This document shows positions 28,396-36,337 of a stretch of 64,000 bases of DNA, in pieces (positions within the stretch are counted from its first letter, which is position 1; each line of letters starts with the position of its first letter). Source of the DNA: Streptomyces sp. ST2-7A (GTDB lineage Bacteria > Actinomycetota > Actinomycetes > Streptomycetales > Streptomycetaceae); the NCBI RefSeq assembly GCF_021390475.1, contig NZ_JAJUWS010000015.1, positions 60,296 to 124,295 of the forward strand, in the 5' to 3' direction. The notes below the pieces were generated by a model. That model searched no databases, had not been told where the DNA came from, and saw nothing but the letters and a program-made list of their open reading frames with translations. Position numbers and translations under genes: made by a program.

Positions 28396-29090
28396 GCGGA
28401 TCGCCGCTCCTCGATCATCGTGACCACCCGTGCCACGACCTGCTCCAGGGTGAGGTCACCGGTGTCCAGCTCCACCGCGTCCCCGGCCCGGGCCAGCGGC
28501 GAGGTGGTCCGGGAGGAGTCGGCGGTGTCGCGACGCACCAGGTCCGCCCGGGTGGCGGCCAGTCGCGCGGCGTCCTGCGGACCGCCGAGCTCGCCGCTGC
28601 GCCGGGCCGCCCGCACCTCGGGGGCGGCGGTCAGGAAGATCTTCAGGTCCGCGTCCGGCAGCACGGTGGTGCCGATGTCCCGCCCCTCGACGACGATGCC
28701 GGCCCCTGCGGCCGCCGCGTCGGCGGCGATCGAGCGCTGCAGTTCGGTGATGCGGGAGCGGATCTCCGGGACGGCGCTGACCGCGCTGACCGCGGCGGTG
28801 ACCCCGGCGCCCCGGATGGGGGCCGAGACGTCCGTGCCGTCGACCGTGATGGTCGGGGCCAGCGGGTCGGTGCCGGAGACGATCTCCGGCTTCTGCGCGG
28901 CGGCGGCCACCGCGTCGGTGTCGGCCGGGTCGACGCCCCGGGTCAGCATCCACCACGTGATGGCGCGGTACTGGGCGCCGGTGTCCAGGTAGGCCATGCC
29001 CAGCCGGGCGGCGACCCCCTTGGAGGTGCTGGACTTGCCCGTGCCGGACGGCCCGTCGATGGCGACGACAACGGGGGTGGGAGCAGACAC
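28392..29090 (-). CDS. cmk: Cytidylate kinase
   Basis: A 232-residue (d)CMP kinase producing (d)CDP. The P-loop IDGPSGTGKSSTSKGVA is at about 10-26, followed by YLDTGAQYRAITWW. Then come GIVVEGRDIGTTVLPDADLKIFLTA and the lid region RSGELGGPQDAARLAATRADLVRRDTADSSRTTSPLARAGDAVELDT. The GTG at 29088-29090 is chosen because GAGAGG lies about 11 bp upstream and the next residues match the family. Upstream frames continue open but are proline/glycine-rich spacer. It is followed by the coupled acyltransferase gene. A 293-bp spacer separates it from tyrA. Confidence 0.95.
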   Translation of the reverse strand: MSAPTPVVVAIDGPSGTGKSSTSKGVAARLGMAYLDTGAQYRAITWWMLTRGVDPADTDAVAAAAQKPEIVSGTDPLAPTITVDGTDVSAPIRGAGVTAAVSAVSAVPEIRSRITELQRSIAADAAAAGAGIVVEGRDIGTTVLPDADLKIFLTAAPEVRAARRSGELGGPQDAARLAATRADLVRRDTADSSRTTSPLARAGDAVELDTGDLTLEQVVARVVTMIEERRSA

Positions 29091-29383
29091 GGTGGTGCGC
29101 ACCTCTCTCGGCGACTGTCGGTGACCCGCCGGGGGCTCCCGGTGGGTCTCGGTGGGTCTCGGTTCCCCCGGCGGACGCCCGTCGGGGTGGTGGGTCGGCC
29201 CCGGGGACGGCGGCGCGGCCGGCGCGGCCCGGCCCGCGGGGGACGCGGGCCGCACGGGGACCGGCGTCGGGGACCCCGGTGGGCGCCCGACACACCGGGC
29301 ACGGGGACGGCGCGGCACGCCGACACCCCGGCCCAGCCTATCGGCTCCGTCGGCACCCCCCGCGCGCCCGACCCCGCGGCCGG

Positions 29384-30469
29384 CTAGTGCCGGATGGACC
29401 AGCCCCGCTCCCGCAGCGCCGCCGACAGGATGGGAGCGGCGACCGGGTCCACCAGGAGCTGCACCAGACCCGCCCGCCGACCGGTGGCATGCTCGATGCG
29501 GACGTCCTCGATGTTGACGCCCGCCCGACCGGCGTCGGCGAAGATCCGGGCCAGTTCGCCAGGGGTGTCGGAGATCAGCACGGCCACCGTCTCGTACTCC
29601 GCGGGAGCGGCACCGTGCTTGCCGGGCACCCGCTCCCGGCCGGCGTTGCCGCGGCGCAGCACGTCCTCGATTCCGGAGGCACCCGTGGCGCGCTTGGCGT
29701 CGTCGGCCGACTCCAGGGCCCGCAGGGCGCGGACCGCGTCGTCCAGATCGACGGCGAGCGCGGCGAGCACATCGGCCACCGGCCCGGGGTTGGCCGACAG
29801 GATCTCGATCCACATCCGCGGGTCGGAGGCGGCGATGCGGGTGACGTCCCGGATGCCCTGCCCGCACAGTCGCACCGCCGTGTCCTCGGCGTCCTCCAGG
29901 CGGGCGGCGACCAGGCTGGAGAGCAGTTGGGGGGTGTGCGAGACCAGGGCGACCGCCCGGTCGTGCGCGTCGGCGTCCATCACCACGGGTACCGCCCGGC
30001 ACACCGAGACCAGTTCCAGGGCGAGGTTGAGCACCTCGGTGTCCGTCTCGGGGGTGGGGGTCAGCACCCAGGGCCGCCCCTCGAAGAGCGCCTCGTCGGC
30101 GGCGAGCGGCCCCGAGCGCTCCCGGCCGGACATCGGGTGGCTGCCCAGGTACCCGGTCAGGTCACCTCCCAGCTCGACCAGTTCGCGACGCGGGCGTCCC
30201 TTGACGCTGCCGACGTCCAGACAGGCACGGGCCCCGCCCTCCCGCTGGAGGCGGGCGACGGTGGGGGCGATGTGGGCGGGCGGGACGGCGACCACCGCCA
30301 GGTCCACCGGTCCGTCGGGCGGCTCGTCGATGCCCGCTCCCAGCGCCGCGGCGGTGCGCGGGCGCTCGGGATCGACGTCCCGCAGGTGCACCCGCACCCC
30401 ACGGGAGGAGAGCGCGAGGGCGACGGAGGTGCCGATCAGCCCGGTGCCGATCACGAGGGCGGTTCGCAT
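29384..30469 (-). CDS. tyrA: Prephenate dehydrogenase with ACT domain
   Basis: A 361-residue enzyme oxidising prephenate to 4-hydroxyphenylpyruvate in tyrosine synthesis. The NAD loop VIGTGLIGTSVAL is at 6-18. The catalytic/substrate motif GSHPMSGRERSG and VSHTPQLLSSLVAARL follow, and a C-terminal ACT domain (about 295-361, TVAVLISDTPGELARIFADAGRAGVNIEDVRIE) probably gives tyrosine feedback. The ATG at 30469 is preceded at exactly 6 bp by TACTCT, so the mRNA should be leaderless. It follows rluB after a 103-bp gap. Confidence 0.95.
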   Translation of the reverse strand: MRTALVIGTGLIGTSVALALSSRGVRVHLRDVDPERPRTAAALGAGIDEPPDGPVDLAVVAVPPAHIAPTVARLQREGGARACLDVGSVKGRPRRELVELGGDLTGYLGSHPMSGRERSGPLAADEALFEGRPWVLTPTPETDTEVLNLALELVSVCRAVPVVMDADAHDRAVALVSHTPQLLSSLVAARLEDAEDTAVRLCGQGIRDVTRIAASDPRMWIEILSANPGPVADVLAALAVDLDDAVRALRALESADDAKRATGASGIEDVLRRGNAGRERVPGKHGAAPAEYETVAVLISDTPGELARIFADAGRAGVNIEDVRIEHATGRRAGLVQLLVDPVAAPILSAALRERGWSIRH

Positions 30470-30475
30470 CGTCCC

Positions 30476-30481
30476 AGAGTA
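30476..30481 (-). promoter_or_regulatory. -10 element of a leaderless tyrA transcript
   Basis: On the minus strand TACTCT ends 6 bp before the tyrA ATG. The spacing puts the transcription start on the start codon. It gives tyrA its own promoter separate from the parA-scpAB-rluB run. Confidence 0.55.
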
Positions 30482-30572
30482 GTGGTCGGGCGGGGGCGCG
30501 GGGGCACCCCGCCGCCCCCGCCCGGGACCCGCGATCCGACGCAGGCGGGGGATCGGCCGGCGGGACGACGGG

Positions 30573-31640
30573 TCAGAGACCGACCTCCCGCATCAACTGC
30601 CCGACCTCGGTGTGGGTCAGCCGGCGCAGCCACCCGGACTTCTGGTCGCCCAGGGCGATCGGGCCGAAGCGGGTGCGCACCAGCCGGTCCACCGGGAACC
30701 CGGCCTCGGCGAGCATGCGGCGCACGATGTGCTTGCGCCCCTCGTGCAGGGCGACCTCCACCAGATAGTTGCGGCCGTGGTTCTCCACCACGCGGAAGCT
30801 GTCCGCGCGGGCGAAGCCGTCCTCCAGCGGCACACCCTCCTTGAGGCGCCGGCCGAGGTCGCGGGGCAGCGGCCCCTCGATCGCGGCCAGGTAGGTCTTC
30901 ACCACGCCGTAACGGGGGTGGGTCAGCCGGTGGGCCAGCTCACCGTGGTTGGTGAGCAGGATCAGGCCCTCGGTCTCGGTGTCCAGCCGGCCGACGTGGA
31001 ACAGCCGGGTCTCCCGGTTCTGCACGTAGTCGCCCAGGCACTGCCGGCCCTCGGGGTCGTCCATGGACGAGACCACTCCGGCGGGCTTGTTGAGCGCGAA
31101 GAACAGGTGGGCCTGGCCGGTCACGGTCAGGCCGTCCACCTTGATCTCGTCGCGGTCGGGGTCCACCCGAACGCCCTGCTCCACCACGACGCTGCCGTTG
31201 ACCTCGACCCGGCCCCGGTCGATCATTTCCTCGCAGGCCCGTCGGGAGCCCATGCCGGCGCGGGCGAGGACCTTCTGCAGGCGCTCGCCCTCGGCGTCGG
31301 CCGCGCGGGGGGTCGCGGGGCGTCCGGCGTACCGCTCCCGGTTGCGCTCCTCGACGCGGGCGTCGTACTCGCGGGGGCGTGCGGGTCGGTCGCCGCCCCG
31401 GCGTCCTCCCGCTCCGCCGGCCGGGCCGCCGGAGCGGCCCCCGGAGGTACCCCCGGCGCGACCACCGCCCCCGGCGCGACCACCGCCCCCGGTGCCGCCA
31501 CCGCCCCCGGTGCCGCCGCCGGCACCGGCACGTGGGTGCCGCCGCTCCTCCGGGCGGGGCCGACCGCCCCGGGGTTGGTCGCGGCCACCGCCCGTCGAAC
31601 CCCGCTTGTTCCGGTCACCGTTACGGTCGCTGCTGCGCAT
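30573..31640 (-). CDS. rluB: 23S rRNA pseudouridine synthase RluB/RsuA family
   Basis: A 355-residue enzyme. After a ~110-residue Gly/Arg-rich disordered extension, an S4 RNA-binding domain appears (LQKVLARAGMGSRRACEEMIDRGRVEVNG). It is followed by the RsuA-family catalytic domain with GRLDTETEGLILLTNHGELAHRLTHPRYGVVKTY, where the Asp of GRLD is catalytic. The C-terminus is HIVRRMLAEAGFPVDRLVRTRFGPIALGD. It should make pseudouridine in 23S rRNA (RluB-like); the exact site is inferred. The ATG at 31640 overlaps the scpB stop by one base. The RG-rich leader may bind RNA. Confidence 0.94.
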   Translation of the reverse strand: MRSSDRNGDRNKRGSTGGGRDQPRGGRPRPEERRHPRAGAGGGTGGGGGTGGGGRAGGGGRAGGTSGGRSGGPAGGAGGRRGGDRPARPREYDARVEERNRERYAGRPATPRAADAEGERLQKVLARAGMGSRRACEEMIDRGRVEVNGSVVVEQGVRVDPDRDEIKVDGLTVTGQAHLFFALNKPAGVVSSMDDPEGRQCLGDYVQNRETRLFHVGRLDTETEGLILLTNHGELAHRLTHPRYGVVKTYLAAIEGPLPRDLGRRLKEGVPLEDGFARADSFRVVENHGRNYLVEVALHEGRKHIVRRMLAEAGFPVDRLVRTRFGPIALGDQKSGWLRRLTHTEVGQLMREVGL

Positions 31641-32650
31641 CAGTCATCCGTCGTCTCTCGTGGCCCGTGGGGCCTCGGCTCGTCGGGGCCGGTGTCGGTC
31701 GGTGGGGGCGCGGCCGGCGCTCCGGCCGGATCCGTCACCCCGGGGCCGCCGTCATCCGGTCTCCCACCGCCCGGGGCGTCCGCCCCGACGGTGTCGGTCT
31801 CGTGGTCGCCCCGGAGTCCCGCCGAACCCCCCTCCGGAATGTCGGGTGGGGACTCGGCCGGGCTCCGGCGCGCGGTGCCCCCGATACCGGCGACACCGTC
31901 GTCCGCGCCCGGCCCGGTGGGCCGGGGGGCCTCGGTTCCGGTTCCGGGTCGGGGCCCGGGGCCGGCGCCGAGGGGGACGTCGGGGTCGAGGTCGAGGGCC
32001 GACGCCACCGCCTCCCGGCTCTCGCCCTCGATCGCGTCCGCCTCCGGCAGGAGGGGCGCGAGCGGCGGCAATTCGTCCAGGTCTCGCATGCCCATGCGTT
32101 CCAGGAAGTAGTGCGTCGTCCGGTACAGGATCGCACCTGTTTCGGGTTCGGTGCCCGCCTCCTCGACCAGACCCCGTTGCAGGAGGGTCCGCATCACCCC
32201 GTCACAGTTGACCCCGCGCACCGCGGAGACCCGGGATCGGCTGACCGGTTGACGGTAGGCGATCACCGCCAGCGTCTCCAAAGCGGCCCGGGTGAGGCGG
32301 GCGGTTCGGCCGCCGAGGACGAAACGTTCCACCGCCGTGTCGTATCCGGGGCGGGTGTAGAACCGCCAGCCGCCGGCGACCTCCCGCAGTTCGAAACCCC
32401 GCCCCTGGCGATCGTACTCGGCCGCGAGTTCGCGCAGCGCGCCGACCACGACGCGGTGGGGGCGTTCGAGGACCGCCGCGAGCTGCCGGGCGGAGGCGGG
32501 CTCGTCGACGACCATGAGCACGGCCTCCAGCGCGGGCCGCAACTCCAGGTCACCGGGGGCCGGCGAGGGGGGTGCCGGGTGGTCGGGGGGCCCGGGCTCC
32601 CCGGACGGGTCGGGGAACCCGGGGGCGGACGGGTGCGCTGCTGGTGCCAC
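31640..32650 (-). CDS. scpB: Segregation and condensation protein B
   Basis: A 336-residue ScpB, the winged-helix kleisin partner that works with ScpA and SMC in chromosome condensation. The conserved part (about 35-200) includes LEAVLMVVDEPASARQLAAVL, GWRFYTRPGYDTAVERFV, LTRAALETLAVIAYRQPVSRSRVSAVRGVNCDGVMRTLLQRGLVEEAG and YRTTHYFLERMGMRDLDELPPLAPLLPE. The C-terminal ~130 residues are a Pro/Gly/Asp disordered tail not found in most ScpB. The GTG at 32650 is chosen because GAGG lies 6 bp upstream; a GTG at 32662 would add four residues. It lies 55 bp downstream of scpA. Confidence 0.94.
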   Translation of the reverse strand: MAPAAHPSAPGFPDPSGEPGPPDHPAPPSPAPGDLELRPALEAVLMVVDEPASARQLAAVLERPHRVVVGALRELAAEYDRQGRGFELREVAGGWRFYTRPGYDTAVERFVLGGRTARLTRAALETLAVIAYRQPVSRSRVSAVRGVNCDGVMRTLLQRGLVEEAGTEPETGAILYRTTHYFLERMGMRDLDELPPLAPLLPEADAIEGESREAVASALDLDPDVPLGAGPGPRPGTGTEAPRPTGPGADDGVAGIGGTARRSPAESPPDIPEGGSAGLRGDHETDTVGADAPGGGRPDDGGPGVTDPAGAPAAPPPTDTGPDEPRPHGPRETTDD

Positions 32651-32705
32651 GGGAAACCTCACGGGTGGTCTGCCGGGTGGTGTCGGGGAGGGGTCGGGAG
32701 GTGGT

Positions 32706-33911
32706 TCAGCGGGTTCCGGCGGTGCCGGCCGGGGGCGGGGCGGCCGGACGGTCGAACTCGTCGCTCACCATCGGTTCCCGTTCCCGACCGGTCCACCGCA
32801 CGGTGAGCGGGCCCAGCGCCTCGTCCTGGTCCAGGGCGACCATCCGATCACGGTACAGCTCCAGGAGGGCGAGGAAACGGGCGACCACGGTGAGGGTGTC
32901 GGGGGCGTCCCCGACCAGTTCGTCGAAGCCCGCGGTGCCGGCCTCCCGTAGCCGGGCCACGAGGATCGCCGCCTGTTCTCGCACCCCGACCAGAGGGGCG
33001 TGGATGTGCTCGACGTACACCTGCGGACGCGGTCGAGGACGCATCGCCAGGACCGCGAGCCGGGCCAGGCCCCCGGGTCCGACCCGCAGCACGACCTCCG
33101 GCAGGAGCGCGGCGTGGGCGGGCTCCAGGGAGACGGTCCGGGGCCGGCGGCACTCCTCGGCCTCCATCCGCAGGCGCATGAACTCGGCGACCCGCTTGTA
33201 GGCCCGGTACTGCAGCAGCCGGGCGAAGAGCAGGTCGCGGGCCTCCAGGAGCGCCAGGTCGGCCTCGTCCTCCACCTCGGCGGAGGGCAGCAGTCGGGCG
33301 GCCTTGAGGTCGAGCAGGGTCGCCGCGACCACCAGGAATTCGGTGGCGTGGTCGAGGTCCCACTCCGATCCCCGGGAACGCAGGTGCGAGATGAAGTCGT
33401 CGGTCACCCGGGAGAGGGCGACCTCGGTCACATCCAGCTTGTGGGCGGAGATGAGCTGCAGGAGGAGGTCGAAGGGACCCTCGAAATTGTCCAGGACCAC
33501 GGTGAATCGGCCCTCGGGGGCCGCGTCGGTCCCGCCGTTCGCGTCCGGGGGGTCGGCGGGGGCGGTCCCCCACTTCTCCCCCGCCGGGCAGCCGGCGCCC
33601 GTCCCGGGCGGGTCGGCGCCGGGGGCCGGGGGCGACTCCGCTCCGGCGTGCGGCTCGATCTCCCCGTCGGCCGGGGCCCCGGAGGCCGCCGGATCCCGCT
33701 CGGGCGACGACGTCGGGACCCGCGGGTCCCGTTCGTCCCCGTCGGTTGTCCCCTCGGTGGAGGTCTCCCCGGCTCCGGCGGGCGGTGGTGCCTGCGGCTG
33801 CGTCCCGGCCCCCTCCCCGGCAGGGGAGGCGTCCGCGGCGCCGGTGGGCCCCCTGCCGAGGGGACGACGGGGACGACGGGGTGCGGGTGGGGACGATTCG
33901 GGCACGGACAT
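32706..33911 (-). CDS. scpA: Segregation and condensation protein A (kleisin)
   Basis: A 401-residue ScpA kleisin that bridges the SMC heads. The kleisin begins near residue 134 (FTVVLDNFEGPFDLLLQLISAHKLDVTEVALSRVTDDFISHLR) and ends with the winged-helix part TVVARFLALLELYRDRMVALDQDEALGPLTVRWTG. The first ~130 residues are a Pro/Ala/Glu low-complexity extension, so the protein is longer than the usual ~260. The ATG at 33911 has a GGGAG touching it and TAGGGT 9 bp upstream, so it may have a very short leader. It sits between the RHH-like gene and scpB; parA is two genes upstream. Confidence 0.94.
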   Translation of the reverse strand: MSVPESSPPAPRRPRRPLGRGPTGAADASPAGEGAGTQPQAPPPAGAGETSTEGTTDGDERDPRVPTSSPERDPAASGAPADGEIEPHAGAESPPAPGADPPGTGAGCPAGEKWGTAPADPPDANGGTDAAPEGRFTVVLDNFEGPFDLLLQLISAHKLDVTEVALSRVTDDFISHLRSRGSEWDLDHATEFLVVAATLLDLKAARLLPSAEVEDEADLALLEARDLLFARLLQYRAYKRVAEFMRLRMEAEECRRPRTVSLEPAHAALLPEVVLRVGPGGLARLAVLAMRPRPRPQVYVEHIHAPLVGVREQAAILVARLREAGTAGFDELVGDAPDTLTVVARFLALLELYRDRMVALDQDEALGPLTVRWTGREREPMVSDEFDRPAAPPPAGTAGTR

Positions 33912-34035
33912 CTCCCGCGCACCCTATCGGCCCGCGCCCGGAACGTCGTCGCGGGACCCGGCGTGCCGTGACCGGAACGCTCCCGCCACGGCGGGGCGCA
34001 CGGCGGCGTCGGGGGGGGGCGTTCGTCGCCGGTGC

Positions 34036-34629
34036 TCAGCCGGCGCTCAGCCGGCGGACGAGGATGCTGGCGTCGCCCCGGGACTCCAAATCCGCCAGAA
34101 CGACCGCCACGGCCTCCCGCACGATGCGTCCCCGGTCCACCGCGAGGCCGTGCTCGCCGCGCAGGACGAGTCGGGCGTGCTCCAGATCCATGAGTTCCTC
34201 GGCCGACACGTACACCGTGATCTTCTCGTCGTGTCGCTCGCGGCCGCTGGGGCGTCGGGGGGCCCGTCCGCGGCGCGGTGTCTCGGCGGCGCCCCGGCCA
34301 CCGGCACGGGGGGCGCCGCCGGAACGCGCGCCGGGCGGGCCGGATCCGGTGGCCGGGCGGGTTCCGGGGGCCGAGGGGCGCTTGCCCTGCCCGGGTACGG
34401 CCGGTTCGACGGATTCCGCGGTGGGCGCCACGGCGGGCCGGGCGCCGACCCCCTCCCGCGACGCGGGACCCTCCGGGGCCTCCGCCGGGGCGGGGACGGT
34501 CGTCGCGTCGGGGGCGGTGGGGTCGTCACCGTCACCGGGGTCCTCCCGGGACGACGAGGCCTGCACGGCGGCCCCGCCGGTGGTACGGAAGAGTTCGTCG
34601 GCCGCCGGGAGACTCACTCGGCGTGGCAC
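34036..34629 (-). CDS. RHH-like partner protein of ParA
   Basis: A 197-residue protein. The first ~130 residues are disordered (Pro, Ala, Gly, Arg, Glu). The last ~60 form a compact unit EKITVYVSAEELMDLEHARLVLRGEHGLAVDRGRIVREAVAVVLADLE, resembling a ribbon-helix-helix DNA-binding fold: a beta strand KITVYVS followed by two helices. Its ATG lies 16 bp inside the 3' end of parA, so the two are translationally coupled. ParA ATPases often pair with RHH centromere binders, which suggests a ParB-equivalent or ParA adaptor role; this is inference. A 124-bp gap separates it from scpA. Confidence 0.8.
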   Translation of the reverse strand: MPRRVSLPAADELFRTTGGAAVQASSSREDPGDGDDPTAPDATTVPAPAEAPEGPASREGVGARPAVAPTAESVEPAVPGQGKRPSAPGTRPATGSGPPGARSGGAPRAGGRGAAETPRRGRAPRRPSGRERHDEKITVYVSAEELMDLEHARLVLRGEHGLAVDRGRIVREAVAVVLADLESRGDASILVRRLSAG

Positions 34630-35750
34630 CGGGCGAGCACCTCCCTGGCGAGCTGGCGGTAGGCGGCGGCGCCCACGGAGTTGGAGGCGTAGGTGGTGAT
34701 GGGTTCACCGGCCACGGTGGTCTCCGGGAAGCGCACCGTACGGCCGATCACGGTGTGGTACACGTTGTCGTCGAACGCCTCCACCACCCGCGCCAGCACC
34801 TCCCGGCTGTGCACGGTGCGGGAGTCGTACATGGTGGCGAGGATGCCGTCCAGGTGCAGGCCGGGGTTGAGCCGCTCCTGGACCTTCTCGATCGTCTCGG
34901 TCAACAGCGCGACGCCGCGCAGGGCGAAGAACTCGCACTCCAGCGGGACGATCACCTTGTGGGCGGCGGTGAGGGCGTTGACCGTCAGCAGGCCCAACGA
35001 GGGCTGACAGTCGATCACCACGAAGTCGTAGTCGGGCAGCAGCGGCTGCAGGGCGCGCTGCAGGGAGGACTCCCGGGCCACCTCGCTGACCAGTTGGACC
35101 TCGGCCGCGGAGAGGTCGATGTTGCTCGGCAACAGGTCCATGCCGGCGACGGCCGTCTTGAGCAGCACCTCGTCGGGCGCCAGCCCGCGCTCCATGAGGA
35201 GGTTGTAGACGGTGAGTTCGAGCTCCATCGGGTTGACGCCGAGTCCGACGGAGAGGGCCCCCTGGGGGTCGAAGTCCACCAGCAGGACGCGCCGACCGTA
35301 CTCGGCCAGGGCCGCGCCCAGGTTGATGGTCGAGGTGGTCTTCCCCACCCCGCCCTTCTGGTTGCACATCGCGATGATCTTCGCCGGTCCGCGTTCGCCC
35401 ACCGGCCCCGGGATGGGGAAGTAGGGCAGCGGGCGGCCGGTGGGACCGATCCGTTCGCGGCGCTGGCGCGCGGCGTCGGGGGCGATGGTGGCGGCGTACT
35501 CGGGGTCGGGTTCGTACTCGGCGTCGGGATCCTGGAACTTCCCGGCGCCGAAGTCCTCTTCGTAGTCGTCGGCCGCTCCGGTTGGCCCGGGGCCGTTCGT
35601 ACTCTGATGCGCTGTCATCTTCGGTGCGTTCCGGTGCGTGGTGAAGGTGTGCACGGCGACGGAACCGATGCCCGCCGTGCCCCCGGGACCCAATAGGCCA
35701 CCGGGCGCTCCCGGGATCGTCCCCCCGGGAGTAATTGTCGACTCATTCAC
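34614..35750 (-). CDS. parA: ParA-family chromosome partition ATPase
   Basis: A 378-residue Walker-type ATPase. A ~120-residue acidic, Pro-rich N-terminal extension precedes the deviant Walker A KGGVGKTT (132-139). Then VLLVDFDPQGALSVGLG, DFVVIDCQPSLGLLTVNAL and PLECEFFALRGVALLTETIEKVQERLNP follow, all typical of ParA/Soj. The GTG at 35748-35750 is fixed by a near-perfect AAGGAGGT upstream. A -35/-10 promoter lies at 35824-35853. It is not next to parB, gidB or rpmH, so it is not the canonical Streptomyces parAB pair but the second, scpAB-linked ParA. It heads the unit parA, RHH-like, scpA, scpB, rluB. Confidence 0.94.
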   Translation of the reverse strand: MNESTITPGGTIPGAPGGLLGPGGTAGIGSVAVHTFTTHRNAPKMTAHQSTNGPGPTGAADDYEEDFGAGKFQDPDAEYEPDPEYAATIAPDAARQRRERIGPTGRPLPYFPIPGPVGERGPAKIIAMCNQKGGVGKTTSTINLGAALAEYGRRVLLVDFDPQGALSVGLGVNPMELELTVYNLLMERGLAPDEVLLKTAVAGMDLLPSNIDLSAAEVQLVSEVARESSLQRALQPLLPDYDFVVIDCQPSLGLLTVNALTAAHKVIVPLECEFFALRGVALLTETIEKVQERLNPGLHLDGILATMYDSRTVHSREVLARVVEAFDDNVYHTVIGRTVRFPETTVAGEPITTYASNSVGAAAYRQLAREVLARCHAE

Positions 35751-35823
35751 AAGTCGTCTTACCTCCTTGGGGACCAGGGAACTTCCGGACAGGGTCAGCG
35801 TTGCACCATGCCGACGTTTGGCG

Positions 35824-35853
35824 ACTCTATGGCGTGTCGGCGGTCGACAGCAA
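35824..35853 (-). promoter_or_regulatory. sigma-HrdB-type promoter of parA
   Basis: On the minus strand the -35 TTGCTG (35848-35853) and the -10 TAGAGT (35824-35829) are 18 bp apart; TAGAGT is a favoured streptomycete -10. Transcription would start near 35817, giving a leader of about 67 nt with the AAGGAGGT ribosome site before GTG 35750. Confidence 0.65.
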
Positions 35854-35867
35854 CACAATCCGCCGGA

Positions 35868-35921
35868 CCGACACCCTTGTGTCGGGGATTACCCCTTCCC
35901 GAACAGCCCTTGTGTCAAGGG
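35868..35921. promoter_or_regulatory. Repeated operator-like hairpins upstream of the parA promoter
   Basis: CCGACAC/GTGTCGG (35868-35885, loop CCTT) and CCCTTG/CAAGGG (35907-35921, loop TGT) are two inverted repeats. They share the 10-mer CCCTTGTGTC at 35874-35883 and 35907-35916, exactly 33 bp apart, or three helical turns. They lie directly upstream of the parA -35. Confidence 0.5.
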
Positions 35922-36337
35922 GGCATGGGCAGCGCACGGCGCGTCGGTGCGACATGTGTCACGGGGACGAAAAGAGCAAATCACCGATTGGCCCGCGAGT
36001 CGACCGTTCGGATGGTCGGATTCCGGCCGAAAGCCGACTCGCGCGGACAGCGGGGTGAGTCCCCCGGTCCGGCCCCGCATGACGGTTCGTCCGGGATCGC
36101 ACCACGGGCAACACCCGTTTCCCGGGCGGAATTCGGGGGCGCGGGGGCGCGCGGACCCCGATTTCACAAGTCGACTGATCGTTCGATTGACACATCGTCC
36201 GGGTGAGCGAACACCGGGTCGACGGATGACCGGCGGAACGGGGCGCCGTCCCCATCGACCGACACCCGACACGACGGGAAAGCACCCGGGAGCCCTCACC
36301 GAAGCGAGCCGTCGGTGGGCAGGCACCCGTGAGGGGC

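Larger units (their letters stand above)
35751..36337. other. 587-bp spacer between parA and ald
   Basis: No gene is seen. The parA-proximal third holds the parA promoter (35824-35853) and paired GACACAAGGG repeats (35874-35921). The rest (35930-36330) is non-coding, with moderately lower GC and no clear terminator for ald. Confidence 0.5.

Noticed and set aside
29091..29383. Upstream extension of the cmk frame to 30002
   Set aside because: It would run through tyrA antisense phase and a Pro/Gly spacer; the GTG at 29090 has a ribosome site and gives the family length.
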